Source: a bacterium
Lineage (GTDB): Bacteria; Desulfobacterota; Binatia; HRBIN30; CADEER01
Reading direction: 5' to 3'
DNA: 64,000 nt
Assembly (NCBI GenBank): GCA_030430165.1
Contig: JAUIGL010000007.1
Coordinates: 79,896-143,895 of the forward strand
Under the pieces are notes generated by a model. The model did not search any database. It saw only the letters and a program-made list of their open reading frames with translations, and had not been told where the DNA came from. The position numbers and the translations under genes are program-made. The number at the start of each line of letters is the position of its first letter. Position 1 is the stretch's first letter. This document shows, piece after piece, positions 24,601 to 30,608 of the stretch.

Positions 24601-26366
24601 CGCCGGTCGTGACTATCAACAAGAGCATTTTCGTTCGCGGAGGGTTCACGAGCACTGACGGATGGGGGACGCAGACTTTCGGCACTACCACCTTGGCCGC
24701 AGACAGCGGCTACCCGGCGATCTCGCTGGCAGGTCCAGTCGAAGTCGTGTTGGACGACTTGGTCTTGAGCGGCGGTGGTGTATCCAACCCCGACGGTGAA
24801 GTGGAGGTGCGCAGCGGCACGCTGGCGATCGATGGGGGTAGCTCCTCGGGCCACTTCCAGATCCGATCGGATGGCCTCTTGGATATCGGGATAGGCTCGG
24901 CGTTCGAGGATGGTGTTGTCGTCGACGGAGATGGATTCGCTCAAACGAATGATTTCAACACTTCCTTTGAAGGTGCGGTGACGATCGACAGACTCCGTCT
25001 CTTGCCGGGCAGCCTGCTCGGCGCTTTTCTGGCGACCGATACCCTGACGATCGCTGTGGAACTCGACTGGCAGGGTGGCGGTTTCGGTGGTTCCAGCACG
25101 CCTGGTGGCAATATTGTCTTGCACGCCGATTGCCAGACTACCCTGTCGACATCGGCTGAGAAGGACTCTTTTAGACAGATCGTCAATCACGGCAATATCG
25201 CGTGGCAGGAGGGGGACATCGATCTCAGGGGAGGGGCGAGCGTCTTCGTGAATGCAGCTGACGGAGTCATACGCGCCACGGGTAGTGTCACGATTCAGAA
25301 GGGAAGCACGAGTGGGGTAGGAGGTGTATTTCGCAACTTTGGTCTGTTCGAGGTCGATGCGCCCGGTGACCTGGTGGTTGTCAGCTCAACCGCCGGAGGA
25401 TTCGACATTGCGTTCGAGAGCTCAGGCATCGTCTCGGTGGCGAACGGTGAGTTGAGGTTGAACGGCACGCTCGGGCCGATGGCGGCGACTGCGGTGTTCA
25501 ACGTCGAGAGCGGCGCCGTACTCCAGTTCGGTTCCAACCCCAACGCTTATCCGGCTGGTGTGGTGTTCTCGGGGGATGGTGTGTTCCGGATCGCGAGCAA
25601 CACGACTCTCGACGGAGATACGACGTTCAAGTTGCTGGAGCTTGCCGGAGGTAGCTTTGGTGGCGCGGGTAACATCACGATCTTGGACACGATGGAATGG
25701 AATGGTGGTTTTGCTCTTGGCGGCACCGGGACGCTCACGATTGGGCCGCTTGCGGTCCTCAACATCGACGGTGCCGGGGGTACCAAGAATATCTCGAAAC
25801 CCGTCTTGCACAACGATGGAACGATCCTCTGGACGGATACATCCGGTGGAATTCAACTATCCAACGTGATCGAGAACGACGGCGTCTTTGAGATCGCCAC
25901 TGATGATGAGATCTTTTCTTCGAGTTCTGGTCCAGCGGTTATAGAGAGCTCAGGGGTTCTACGCAGGTCGACGACTACTGGGACAGCTTGTTTTGGCTGC
26001 TTCCGAGATGTCACCCTGGCCAACACAGGTACGATCGAGTTGGAGACAGGGGTCCTTGAGCTTCGCGACGGAAACGTCGATCTGCCCGAGGTTTCAGTGA
26101 CCCTCGCCGGGGTTGTGCCGGGAACGGACTTCGGCAGGTTGATCGTTACGAATATCGTCGACTTTATGGACGGACTACTCACGGTTAATTTCGTCGGCTC
26201 GACCCCCAGCGTCGGGGACAGCTACTCGATCATTGCCTATGGTGGCCGCGGTGCGACACAGTTCCAGAGGTATCAGGGTCTCGACCTCGGCGGGGGGCTC
26301 GCATTGCAGCCAGTTTACGACGACGTGAATGGTGAGCTGAGATTGGTGGTGGTCACTACCCCGTGA
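15693..26366 (+). CDS. Giant secreted multidomain protein (CnaB-like repeats, Ig-like domains, beta-helix)
   Basis: The protein has about 3557 residues. The start at 15693 gives a clean signal peptide (LAVGLAVGLGAFALPSSLFA, cleavage before QPLGG); the frame is open further upstream but lacks a better start. About 13 carboxypeptidase-regulatory/CnaB-like repeats, recognisable by GxVxGTVxDxxGxPLPxAxV...TDxxGxFxFxxVPxG, fill roughly residues 940-2160. Big_5 and Ig-like modules (about 2170-2770) and a PKD-like module (about 2780-2870) follow, then a short Thr-Pro linker, and finally a beta-helix of repeated short strands like autotransporter or choice-of-anchor proteins. The last 60 residues (SVGDSYSIIAYGGRG...) match the typical close of such helices. 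No sortase, PEP-CTERM or beta-barrel anchor is seen. It is probably a cell-surface or secreted adhesin. It follows the toxin/immunity pair by 38 bp, so it may be co-transcribed. Confidence 0.8.
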   Translation: MIPRFTENSRVRLTPAWLAVGLAVGLGAFALPSSLFAQPLGGDNVLILGVGMELSPATITAPKGAPIELGVSIVDGAGSDVSSQFPGHVIRGELSGPDIPGGNQLVETVPGETLQIGTDQDAAPTGVVPGPVLGVDGNYLLENIRLVDGNGDTVLTGTPPVVPIKILDRVTVQSIETRKLSIDEIRDRGIVIDEDSFTAFRFSVGIETLSKGVPIELDVVFPQDEELIEGGGPLGLLPILPGLDTPSLDIQGLMLEGETLNFGVEIPPIPAVLVIPGNVAFLNEFFEVILLVSNVAPQGSQIVITSATATLELPFGNDGSPASGDEPLVPAETEDLPHGATSTALVNTDGGAAQFGPGEDAGGEFLVEGKLVGTHRLKVAITADLTFPGAAQPVELSGSAFGTVVVRDRSVALTIHHPEVVRAGEAYTLGITVSNTSETSIELLKLRLDPALVTGATVIDHDHKPTPVGLPGEAEVEDLGVGESQTVSYQLVARQSGRVTAAAFQGEGGVQAGGFQLRTGVGDGNIPLSPDTILLPSYAYELPDAFVAEALRVLGLAHSAAMAPAGHEPDIGGGVRKQMIQLRGQQLALAGLRNRIGEPTHASLLELWLDWLGSYSDGSKVDTGGAQGAVTVTGAEGFDEVRRLTGAGIDLEQALTAELSLLGTGPGAQDLAALTEEFATAGSYRGDFVAISATGDASISIGPVEHATRGCAGAADTPRCPEAAIERNVPNTSIHGFDDGLLSGELAVIGPDQQGDIAPHTVTVTGSGSTALTVVAPNDGILRKFEFSFDLSSCSPSFSVNSTLVGSLDLGCAGSDGGTSYPNTAPAIDGVRQIPESDPLERGRVVGVLFDEAIDGASLAEGVATFALSYAAGQEDVDAVGEVDNQKRVAKLLPGNRIALVGFLSSVSRFFDYELALDGVTDLTGNPVADSQVPVVRDFPRPPGGIVQGTVRDGNGDPLPFAPVELAEYFLDDFFGTEVQINTGMVNTDGDGYYRFDFVGISPFGPYRVRARHPETGKTAERYARISVEGQEQNVDLLMLGSGRVEGTIFDVTGGAPGVPVVGAEIAVDSLTDGTTQRARSGAGGAYSVDNVSVGDVLVRASYDVPNTAEKRKGAVAASLAAAGQVISVDVDLFSGTSVIEGTVFEQSSDTNAVTRLVPVGRNVQVALVNDDVGYADDVFTDSQGRFRFPAVPPGAVRIRAIRQWTSEQATVGVDVPVASSVAVNLVFPGTARVVGTVFNADGSRASGAQVVGGTSLVTTDASGGFVIPAIATGFHRIEAGDPATGATGFVDISVGDPGGEVSVVIFLDGRATVTGSVLDQLGTGQVGVEVFLWFIVGGSEDSFVRTTTGEGGAFRFERIPFGSYVLRTAAANGDGGFSPTIDVVSTGISGPHPITYVGLGNVGGVVNDAGGNPVPSMVKLTHLGFGATGRIVPVEVELEANSPIGSSDPCGNACPACAGRFVAQPIPALGDYQLSVDAGVGGSVVLQDRILNAGEQNDHCLVLAESASLIGTVYLPDGNVAEDRDPPILVSFTSGGATHDTSVASDGTFAFSNLPSTGFRLAADDPATGNRAIKFGSLATGDEVVVDLELLGTGSVEVLVSDGSTDGQGNLIGLADAVVELTSGSPVASLLPPYPPLTTDSAGKVLFTGVPEGPFSVQAVPISGNDAGRRGGEILSDGDEQTLAVIVGIYGGVEGVAYEADGATPLPFAQVRLRDTTQNGGGNVAREDAFTTTGANGEFLFEFVPLTPTGAELHLELFDPKSGRIGFSDDTPPLRVEQQDTIVERDILLLGEGTVSGVVRRVSGDVAGGAKVELSSPFLVQPQGLSGRNVSFFGPGELTTTSNFFGVYSIPGVPAGAFDLLAEDIQGGGAMGGASGVVAVDDEEVAVDIFLEGRAEVSGIVFAANGENAVPFAVVEIERGSFTAQTTADATGFYLFPSVPLGDYSVTAFEQGGNDGGRNEGSTVQDGDTATTNVIMRGTGTVSGTAFVDQIQPDPTKFVGAISLTRPAMDFLDSNFDGSTDAAGEFEFTDIPVGDFSVTITDGGTLFGRAAGTLVGDGAAVTGLVVVLDPSGSVAGMVALGGNPVAGAIVTVSGENGEFHISTETNAAGEFTVSGVPLISAVVTAVDPASGGIGTATALTTAGGTDDVETIDLDAVLIGVESVSPADGASEQEIDLAPSGVVEITFNDLADHSTLTTNSIRLFADGQTIAGTLQTPVDLPGGKTSVDFVPAAPLPELRTVTVQVTQAVRDVFERPMPAPFESTFQTKDATAPEVESIRLIRGVFVVEFSESVSGGTITLEDIAGPTTIDAAAPVPSEGNQLWTVVPDDELADGINARVTVDGFTDFFNNALVGPVEKILPTGDDVGPTIVLIADARPDAQVANLYEASEGQTVTLEASAFDSDSEDILLVDFVAGGQILATDNEAPFEHRFIANLQAGSVTIDAIATDYAGNRGPAATVTVDIVANQAPVITVFDLDDNPFPVTGGSLGVQVSATDDVELADIEVSLLGINQIRRLAPGITQKDASFTFVIPKATVPGPGSNNLTVNALARDRKGVETAVSATTTLLDGARPTVEIVSLSGTVIADPGEVIPLVRVHAADAVGVAKVRLLEEGNPTPLEERNVSGTDVVEDFSYTVPAAAPTGERIVLVAEAEDAALNVGVSAGIGITVAGPPVVTLVSPVDQSTHTAGATFTIVATAPTELTDRVEFFVNGVLTGTDSVPNGQGEYRLSIVLPATSPSVIGVESVDISDARSPRAEAQIFLVTNAPPTAIFELRDLGGTPIPDGSPISIGETYILKANVPGNSSFDPEGQPLSYSWKVTAQPAVGSVTLSSTTSVQPSMQVNFGGPDPQSPLTIELTVSDGIDNSMPVDQSFTLAQPTATPTATNTGTATNTPLSTATPPPTSLPTSTPTPTPVDLEASGTVWCVGADPSTGPCANSTPISSLDAAVALAGTGDEIFVAQGTYTGSGAPVVTINKSIFVRGGFTSTDGWGTQTFGTTTLAADSGYPAISLAGPVEVVLDDLVLSGGGVSNPDGEVEVRSGTLAIDGGSSSGHFQIRSDGLLDIGIGSAFEDGVVVDGDGFAQTNDFNTSFEGAVTIDRLRLLPGSLLGAFLATDTLTIAVELDWQGGGFGGSSTPGGNIVLHADCQTTLSTSAEKDSFRQIVNHGNIAWQEGDIDLRGGASVFVNAADGVIRATGSVTIQKGSTSGVGGVFRNFGLFEVDAPGDLVVVSSTAGGFDIAFESSGIVSVANGELRLNGTLGPMAATAVFNVESGAVLQFGSNPNAYPAGVVFSGDGVFRIASNTTLDGDTTFKLLELAGGSFGGAGNITILDTMEWNGGFALGGTGTLTIGPLAVLNIDGAGGTKNISKPVLHNDGTILWTDTSGGIQLSNVIENDGVFEIATDDEIFSSSSGPAVIESSGVLRRSTTTGTACFGCFRDVTLANTGTIELETGVLELRDGNVDLPEVSVTLAGVVPGTDFGRLIVTNIVDFMDGLLTVNFVGSTPSVGDSYSIIAYGGRGATQFQRYQGLDLGGGLALQPVYDDVNGELRLVVVTTP

Positions 26367-26702
26367 TTTCGGGAGCACTGCCGATGAGTGAGGGATGAGG
26401 GAATGAGGGGGTGTAGGAGGGGGACTTGGGCGAGCTGCGCCGAAGGCCCGGTCTGGCGAGCCAAGGCGATGTAGGAACGGTGTGAGAACGTGGGGGGGAA
26501 CGGGGTCGGACCATTGCAAGGCATTAGAATAGTTGAACAGCAGCTCGATAAACGCATCTATTTTGCCCTTCGCCCGCACTATTCATGAACTTTGAGACAT
26601 CGCCGCCCGCAGCCGTTGTCGCAGTTGAGGTAGAGCGCATCCTTCGGGTCGTCGGCGCTTCGACACAGTGTTTCATGCTCGATCGAGATCAGAGTCCGCA
26701 TG

Positions 26703-26722
26703 AACCCGCAATGATGCGGGTT
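26703..26722. terminator. Hairpin AACCCGCA-ATGA-TGCGGGTT
   Basis: A perfect 8-bp stem with a tetraloop is followed by a single T, then CGCGGG. It is terminator-like but lacks a real T-tract. It lies 337 bp after the giant gene, inside the interval between the two ATTCATGAACT repeats, so it may instead belong to a mobile element. Confidence 0.35.
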
Positions 26723-26861
26723 TCGCGGGCGCCTTCCTAAATTCATGAACTATCCGGGTTAGAATGAGGAACTTGCGGATTTTGGAAGACACGCTGGTCG
26801 GCCACAACCACTCTGCTCTTGGCGGTGTCGCTCACGCCTCGAGGTCAACTTCGCGGTTGGA

Positions 26862-26918
26862 GCCATGACGCCGAAAGACCATTTGCTGCGCGTGTACTGT
26901 TTTTCGACGGCCTGCGGC
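26862..26918. repeat. Decayed copy of CTAG-ended MITE
   Basis: GCCATGACGCCGAAAGACC and the following bases match the complement of 41609-41638 with only two or three changes. They lead into ACTGTTTTTCGACGGCCTGC, a degenerate version of the MITE end at 41725-41747 (17 of 23 positions). The other end is not recognisable, so this is a relic. Confidence 0.6.
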
Positions 26919-26985
26919 CGGGAGATAATCCGCTTCGGAACCGCCGTTTGTTGACGTGACCTCAAGGCGAGCTTAATGTGTCCAC

Positions 26986-27243
26986 ATGCAGGTTGGCGTG
27001 CGAGAATTGAAGCAGAGGTTGTCGGAGTACCTCGAGCGGGCGGCGCGCGGCGAGGTCATCCAGGTGACGGATCGGGGTGTTCCAAAGGCAGTGATCGGCC
27101 CGCTTCCCGGCCACCATCGTCTCGATGAGGGCATTGAGCAGGGGTGGGTGACTCCCGGGAAGGACAGTCCGATCAGGCGCTTGCGCAGGGCCAAGGGGCG
27201 CGCTCGGATCGCGGACGTACTTGACGAAGACCGAGAAGAGTGA
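26986..27243 (+). CDS. Phd/VapB-type antitoxin
   Basis: The 85-aa protein has the N-terminal Phd/YefM-type DNA-binding fold signature: VGVRELKQRLSEYLERAARGE, then VIQVTDRGVPKAVIGPL. The charged C-terminal tail (RRAKGRARIADVLDEDREE) is the part that normally folds onto the toxin. It overlaps the PIN-domain gene by 4 bp, the classic toxin-antitoxin layout. By family knowledge it should neutralise the partner and repress the operon through the short upstream region. The ATG at 26986 is the natural start. Confidence 0.9.
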   Translation: MQVGVRELKQRLSEYLERAARGEVIQVTDRGVPKAVIGPLPGHHRLDEGIEQGWVTPGKDSPIRRLRRAKGRARIADVLDEDREE

Positions 27244-27644
27244 GCCTCTACCTCGACAGCAGCGCGCTGTTGAAGCGCTACATCGACGAGCCGGACAGCG
27301 CCGATTGCCAGCGAATCCTGGCATCGGACCCGACGTGGATCACCGGTCGGCACACGTGGGTCGAGGTCGTTCGCAATCTTGCGCGTCTGCTTTCGGGGCG
27401 CGAGCAGGGGCGCCTACTGCGCGCCTTTCGCGATGACTGGACGCGAGTCAATGTCGTCGAGCTCGACCGAACGACGGTCGAAGGAGCCGCGGAGATCGCC
27501 AAGACCTACTGTGTGTGCTCACTCGACGCACTGCATCTGGCCGCAGCGCAACGCGTCGGCGGTACGTCGATGCCCTTCGTGACCTACGACATCCGCCAGG
27601 CTCAAGCAGCCCGCGCCATGGGGATGAGCGTGCTGGGTAAGTGA
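27240..27644 (+). CDS. VapC-like PIN-domain ribonuclease toxin
   Basis: This 134-aa PIN-domain protein has the conserved acidic residues in place: D6 in YLDSSALLK, an E in the TWVEVVRN helix, D in CSLDALHLAAA and D in FVTYDIRQ. VapC toxins are Mg-dependent endoribonucleases that cut tRNA or rRNA. The GTG start overlaps the TGA of the antitoxin (GTGA), showing translational coupling. All catalytic acids are present, so the toxin is probably intact. The RNA target cannot be inferred from sequence. Confidence 0.9.
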   Translation: MSLYLDSSALLKRYIDEPDSADCQRILASDPTWITGRHTWVEVVRNLARLLSGREQGRLLRAFRDDWTRVNVVELDRTTVEGAAEIAKTYCVCSLDALHLAAAQRVGGTSMPFVTYDIRQAQAARAMGMSVLGK

Positions 27645-27666
27645 AGCCGCTTGGTGGGAACCAGCG

Positions 27667-27682
27667 AGTGCGAGCTCGCACT
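27667..27682. repeat. Perfect 16-bp palindrome AGTGCGAGCTCGCACT
   Basis: This fully self-complementary 16-mer lies 23 bp after the VapC stop. It may be a dispersed palindromic unit or a protein-binding site. No T-run follows. Confidence 0.5.
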
Positions 27683-27783
27683 ACGTCCCGAAAACCCGAT
27701 GTGGCATCAGGGCTCGCAGGGCCGACTCGGCCGCGGCCGCGGTTCGGCGCTTGCTGTGGTAGATCTGGTTCAACGTCGTCGGA

Positions 27784-27828
27784 CAACTGAACGTCGCGAA
27801 GGCGCAAAGACCGCGAAGGCGCGAAGGG
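27784..27828 (+). repeat. Left terminal inverted repeat of GxxExxY cassette
   Basis: It begins CAACTGAACGTCGCGAAGG and continues as a purine-rich GCGCAAAGACCGCGAAGGC tract. It pairs with 28297-28341 on the opposite strand. Confidence 0.8.
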
Positions 27829-27835
27829 TTTGTGG

Positions 27836-28243
27836 CTACTGTTGGCGTATGTGTCGGGAGGTGCTGTTGATGACCCGGTGGATTCCGTCTTTGAGTAATT
27901 CGTTGCCGAAGTCGATGACCAGGGCGAGCCGCATGTTAAGGGTCCGCAAGTAGGTTAGGGCTTGTGCTTGGAAGACCGAATGCCAGCGCCCGATGGCCTT
28001 GCATTCGACGACGACGCGCCCGTCGACCAGCAGGTCGAGCCGCAGGCTCGTGTCGAGCACGTGCCCCTTGTAGACGATCGGCATGAGCCGCTGCCGGTCC
28101 ACCCGGAGCCCCCGAGAGTGGAGCTCAAAGCACAGTGCCTCTTCGTAGGCCGACTCCAGCAATCCCGGTCCGCCAAGAGTCCGATGAACCTCGATCGCAG
28201 AGTCGACCACACCCGTTGCAACGAACTCGTCGCGTCGACCCAT
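27836..28243 (-). CDS. GxxExxY protein (PD-(D/E)XK nuclease fold)
   Basis: From the ATG at 28243 the protein has 135 residues (an in-frame TTG lies 21 bases upstream). The family signature is G27-LL-E30-SA-Y33. The nuclease-fold core is D70 in LRLDLLVDG and E80-C-K82 in VVVECKA, a D-x9-E-x-K motif. These proteins belong to the PD-(D/E)XK superfamily and have no established biochemical role. They are often seen near or inside repeats and as intervening sequences of rRNA genes. Here the gene is alone between long inverted repeats, which suggests it travels with them. Confidence 0.85.
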   Translation of the reverse strand: MGRRDEFVATGVVDSAIEVHRTLGGPGLLESAYEEALCFELHSRGLRVDRQRLMPIVYKGHVLDTSLRLDLLVDGRVVVECKAIGRWHSVFQAQALTYLRTLNMRLALVIDFGNELLKDGIHRVINSTSRHIRQQ

Positions 28244-28296
28244 CGCAGCGGATGATACTTGCAAACTATATAGGATGCAAGTTGCTGGGTATATAG

Positions 28297-28341
28297 CTCT
28301 TTGCGCCTCCGCGGTCTTGGCGCCTTTGCGTCGCTCAGTTG
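28297..28341 (-). repeat. Right terminal inverted repeat of GxxExxY cassette
   Basis: Read on the minus strand it begins CAACTGAGCGACGCAAAGG and continues CGCCAAGACCGCGGAGGCG. It aligns with the left arm without gaps. Confidence 0.8.
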
Positions 28342-28429
28342 GCGGATCCCCAACACCGGACGTCCGAAGTTTCGGCCGATTCTTCGCCTGGGAGTTGTTG
28401 GAGTGCTACTTATTGTATAGTATCTCGTC

Positions 28430-29779
28430 GTGGACGTTTTGTTTCTGGTGGTGGACTCGCTGCGGGCGCACCCTTTCGCGGATGGGCGGGTTGCGCACAC
28501 GCCGTTTCTCGACTCCCTGTCGCGGCGCGGGGTTTGGTTCGAGCGTGCCTATGCGACCGAGTGCTGGACGCTGCCGTCGCACGTCAGCATGTTCACCGGG
28601 CTGATGCCCTCGGAGCACGGCGCGCATTTCCGTACCATGGCCTACCGCGGGAGCGCGCCGACCATTGCCGAACGGATGCGGGCGCGCGGTTACCGCACCG
28701 AGCTGATGACTCGCAACTTCGTCTTCGACGGGACGATGCACGGGGTGAATCGGGGCTTCGACCGCTGCGCCCGGGTGGTGAGCTCGGAGTCGGGATGGGA
28801 CCCGGTGGCCACGCTGCTGGCGATGGCCAAGCCGCGCTTCCGGCGGCACCTGCGCAATACCGGTTTCTTCGCCGCGGCGCAGCGCGACAATCGCGACTTC
28901 CTCGAGACCTTCGCGCGCTGCCTGCGGCCGGCCGACGCGGCGCTGCTCGATCGGTTGCGCGAGACCCTTGCCGAGTACCGGCGCGGCAATCAGCGGTGTT
29001 TTCTCTTCGCCAATCTCTACGACGTTCACGCACCGTACGCGCCGAGTGACGACTCGCTGCTGCGCGACTGGCGCTCGCTCGATGGAGTGCGGGAGAACCT
29101 GCTGGCTCCGTGGGCGCTGTCACGCCTCGGCGAGCACCGCTACCTGCAAGAGGGGTTTCGCATCGCCGATTCGATCCGCGACCTGCTCGAGCGGCGCTAC
29201 CGTCGCGCCGTCGAGAGGGTCGATCGCCTGCTCGCGGCCTTCTTTCGCGACTTGTCCGACGCGGGCCTGCTCGACGAGCTGCTGGTCATCCTGGTCGGCG
29301 ATCACGGCGAGGGGTTCGGCGAGCACGGTCTCTTCCTCCACGACGCGTCGCTGTTCGAGACGCACGTCCACGTCCCGCTGTGGGTGTCGGTGCCGGCGGT
29401 CGCGCCCGAGGTGGTGTCGGACGTGGTTTCGACCCGGCATATCGCCGACCTGATCGATCGGGCCTGCACCGGTGAGTTGAGCGGCACGATTCTCGACCCG
29501 GAGCTGCGCAGCCAGAATCCGGTGGCCTGTGCCCAGCACGTTCCCTATCCGCACGTGGCCAATCCGAAGCCGGAGTATCGCGGCGAGCAATTTGCCGCGA
29601 TGGCGGGGGACCAGAAGGTACTGGTGCGCGGCGGCGAACGGTTTCTCTACGACCGCCGCAGCGATCCGGGTGAGTCGACTCCGGCGACGCTGTCGCCCTC
29701 GCAGCTGCGAGATTGGTTCCACGACGTCGGGCCGAAAGGCAGGGGTTTGGGTAGTAGGTCAGTTTTGATTGGCGGGTAG
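28430..29779 (+). CDS. Sulfatase-like (alkaline phosphatase superfamily) hydrolase
   Basis: The 449-aa protein starts at GTG with MDVLFLVVDSLRAHP, where D9 is the expected metal ligand. The active-site segment is C45-W-T47-L-P-S-H51 followed by VSMFTGLMPSEHG. In true sulfatases this is C/S-x-P-S-R, with the Cys or Ser oxidised to formylglycine. Here the nucleophile position is Thr47 and Arg is replaced by His. GDHGEGFGEHG near residue 290 supplies the second metal-binding group. The fold is clear, but the canonical formylglycine is not, so a phosphatase, phosphonate or lipid phosphotransferase activity using Thr is as likely as sulfate ester hydrolysis. No signal peptide is visible, so it is probably cytoplasmic. 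Confidence 0.8.
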   Translation: MDVLFLVVDSLRAHPFADGRVAHTPFLDSLSRRGVWFERAYATECWTLPSHVSMFTGLMPSEHGAHFRTMAYRGSAPTIAERMRARGYRTELMTRNFVFDGTMHGVNRGFDRCARVVSSESGWDPVATLLAMAKPRFRRHLRNTGFFAAAQRDNRDFLETFARCLRPADAALLDRLRETLAEYRRGNQRCFLFANLYDVHAPYAPSDDSLLRDWRSLDGVRENLLAPWALSRLGEHRYLQEGFRIADSIRDLLERRYRRAVERVDRLLAAFFRDLSDAGLLDELLVILVGDHGEGFGEHGLFLHDASLFETHVHVPLWVSVPAVAPEVVSDVVSTRHIADLIDRACTGELSGTILDPELRSQNPVACAQHVPYPHVANPKPEYRGEQFAAMAGDQKVLVRGGERFLYDRRSDPGESTPATLSPSQLRDWFHDVGPKGRGLGSRSVLIGG

Positions 29780-29829
29780 TGACGAAGAATGCCCCGCTCG
29801 GCCCCCCTCCTTGCCAGGCCCTCCGGTTG

Positions 29830-29861
29830 ACCCCCCTGAAGTCCCCCCTTGGTAAGGGGGG
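29830..29861 (+). repeat. 32-bp perfect dispersed palindromic repeat, copy 1
   Basis: The unit contains CCCCCCTTGGTAAGGGGGG preceded by ACCCCCCTGAAGT. It is identical to 43633-43664 and to the complement of 36164-36195. A degenerate partner motif (CCCCCCTCCTTGCCA, about 29801-29815) precedes it. All copies are intergenic. Confidence 0.95.
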
Positions 29862-30023
29862 GCGCAGTTCGGGTTCGGGCCGTACTGCCCGAGCAAGCGC
29901 AGTTGCGAATCAAGCTGACTCACTACCCGAAAGGCGAATCGCCGATCCCCGGGTGGGCCGCGCCGGCTCTCGCCGTTTGAGCCGGGTGCCGCAGCGGCGT
30001 TGCTGTGCGGGCGCGCCGGCGCC

Positions 30024-30608
30024 TCAGCAGTTCCGCTTGCGATGAATCGAGGCCGAGAGCTCCCAGCCGCGCACCGCGGCTTTGCGGGAGAACGAGGTTG
30101 CGGTCAGCAGCTGCGGGTCGGTCGGGATGTGCTCGAGCACGGGCTGCGCCTCGAGCGCGGCGAAGGCGAGGTCGAAGTACTCTTTGACGTCGCTGACGAA
30201 CTCGATCTCGCAGCCGGGCCGCAGGGTGCGGGCGAGCTCGGCGGCGAACTCCGGCGTCATCAGCCGGCGGCGGTGGTGGCGGCGTTTCCACCACGGATCG
30301 GGAAACTGAATGTAGAAGCGGTCGACGCAGGCGTCGGGCAGCAGGGCGAGCACGAACTGTGCCTCGGCGCAGAGGGCTCTGGCGTTGTCGAGGTGGTGCT
30401 TGTCGATCTTCTCCTGCACCGAGCGAGTCCGCGTTTGCGCGCGCTCGATCGCAAAGTAGTTCCAGTCGGGCTTGTGGCGGGCGATCGCTTCGAGAAACTC
30501 GCCGAGCCCGGGTCCGATCTCGACCGCGACCGGGCGGTCGTTGCCGAAGATCTCGCGCCAAAAGTCGGGGCGCAGCGGGGTGCGGTCGGGAAGGAAGATC
30601 GAGCTCAT
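30024..30608 (-). CDS. trmB: tRNA (guanine-N7-)-methyltransferase
   Basis: This 194-aa enzyme methylates G46 of tRNA at N7 using S-adenosylmethionine. The SAM-binding loop is EIGPGLGEFLEA (motif I), and the family hallmark FPDPWWKRRHHRRRL is intact. The length is slightly below the usual 210-240 because the N-terminus is short. ATG at 30608 is chosen because it overlaps the stop of the preceding SDR gene (ATGA) and begins MSSIFLPDRTPLRPD. The frame continues further upstream, but inside the SDR coding region. It is the last gene of the minus-strand run. Confidence 0.93.
   Translation of the reverse strand: MSSIFLPDRTPLRPDFWREIFGNDRPVAVEIGPGLGEFLEAIARHKPDWNYFAIERAQTRTRSVQEKIDKHHLDNARALCAEAQFVLALLPDACVDRFYIQFPDPWWKRRHHRRRLMTPEFAAELARTLRPGCEIEFVSDVKEYFDLAFAALEAQPVLEHIPTDPQLLTATSFSRKAAVRGWELSASIHRKRNC

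Larger units (their letters stand above)
26367..26985. other. Intergenic region with decayed repeats
   Basis: These 619 bases lack a supported gene. An 11-bp direct repeat ATTCATGAACT occurs at 26581-26591 and 26741-26751, exactly 160 bp apart. Between them an 8-bp-stem hairpin (AACCCGCA-ATGA-TGCGGGTT, 26703-26722) is followed by T. A decayed copy of the CTAG-ended MITE lies at 26862-26918. The region looks like accumulated mobile-repeat debris. Confidence 0.6.
27784..28341. mobile_element. Candidate mobile cassette: GxxExxY gene between 45-bp inverted repeats
   Basis: The left arm 27784-27828 and right arm 28297-28341 are inverted repeats, identical at about 38 of 45 positions. Both start with CAACTGA at the outer edge and continue with AAGGCGCAAAG-type purine tracts. 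The 558-bp unit contains only the GxxExxY gene. CGGA occurs just outside each end (27780-27783 and 28343-28346), with one extra base on the right, so a target duplication is possible but unproven. Related solo arms occur at 38351-38613. Confidence 0.65.

Noticed and set aside
26367..28341. Prophage or integrative element attachment region
   Set aside because: There is no integrase, tRNA or long direct repeat; only small inverted-repeat units and a toxin-antitoxin pair are seen.
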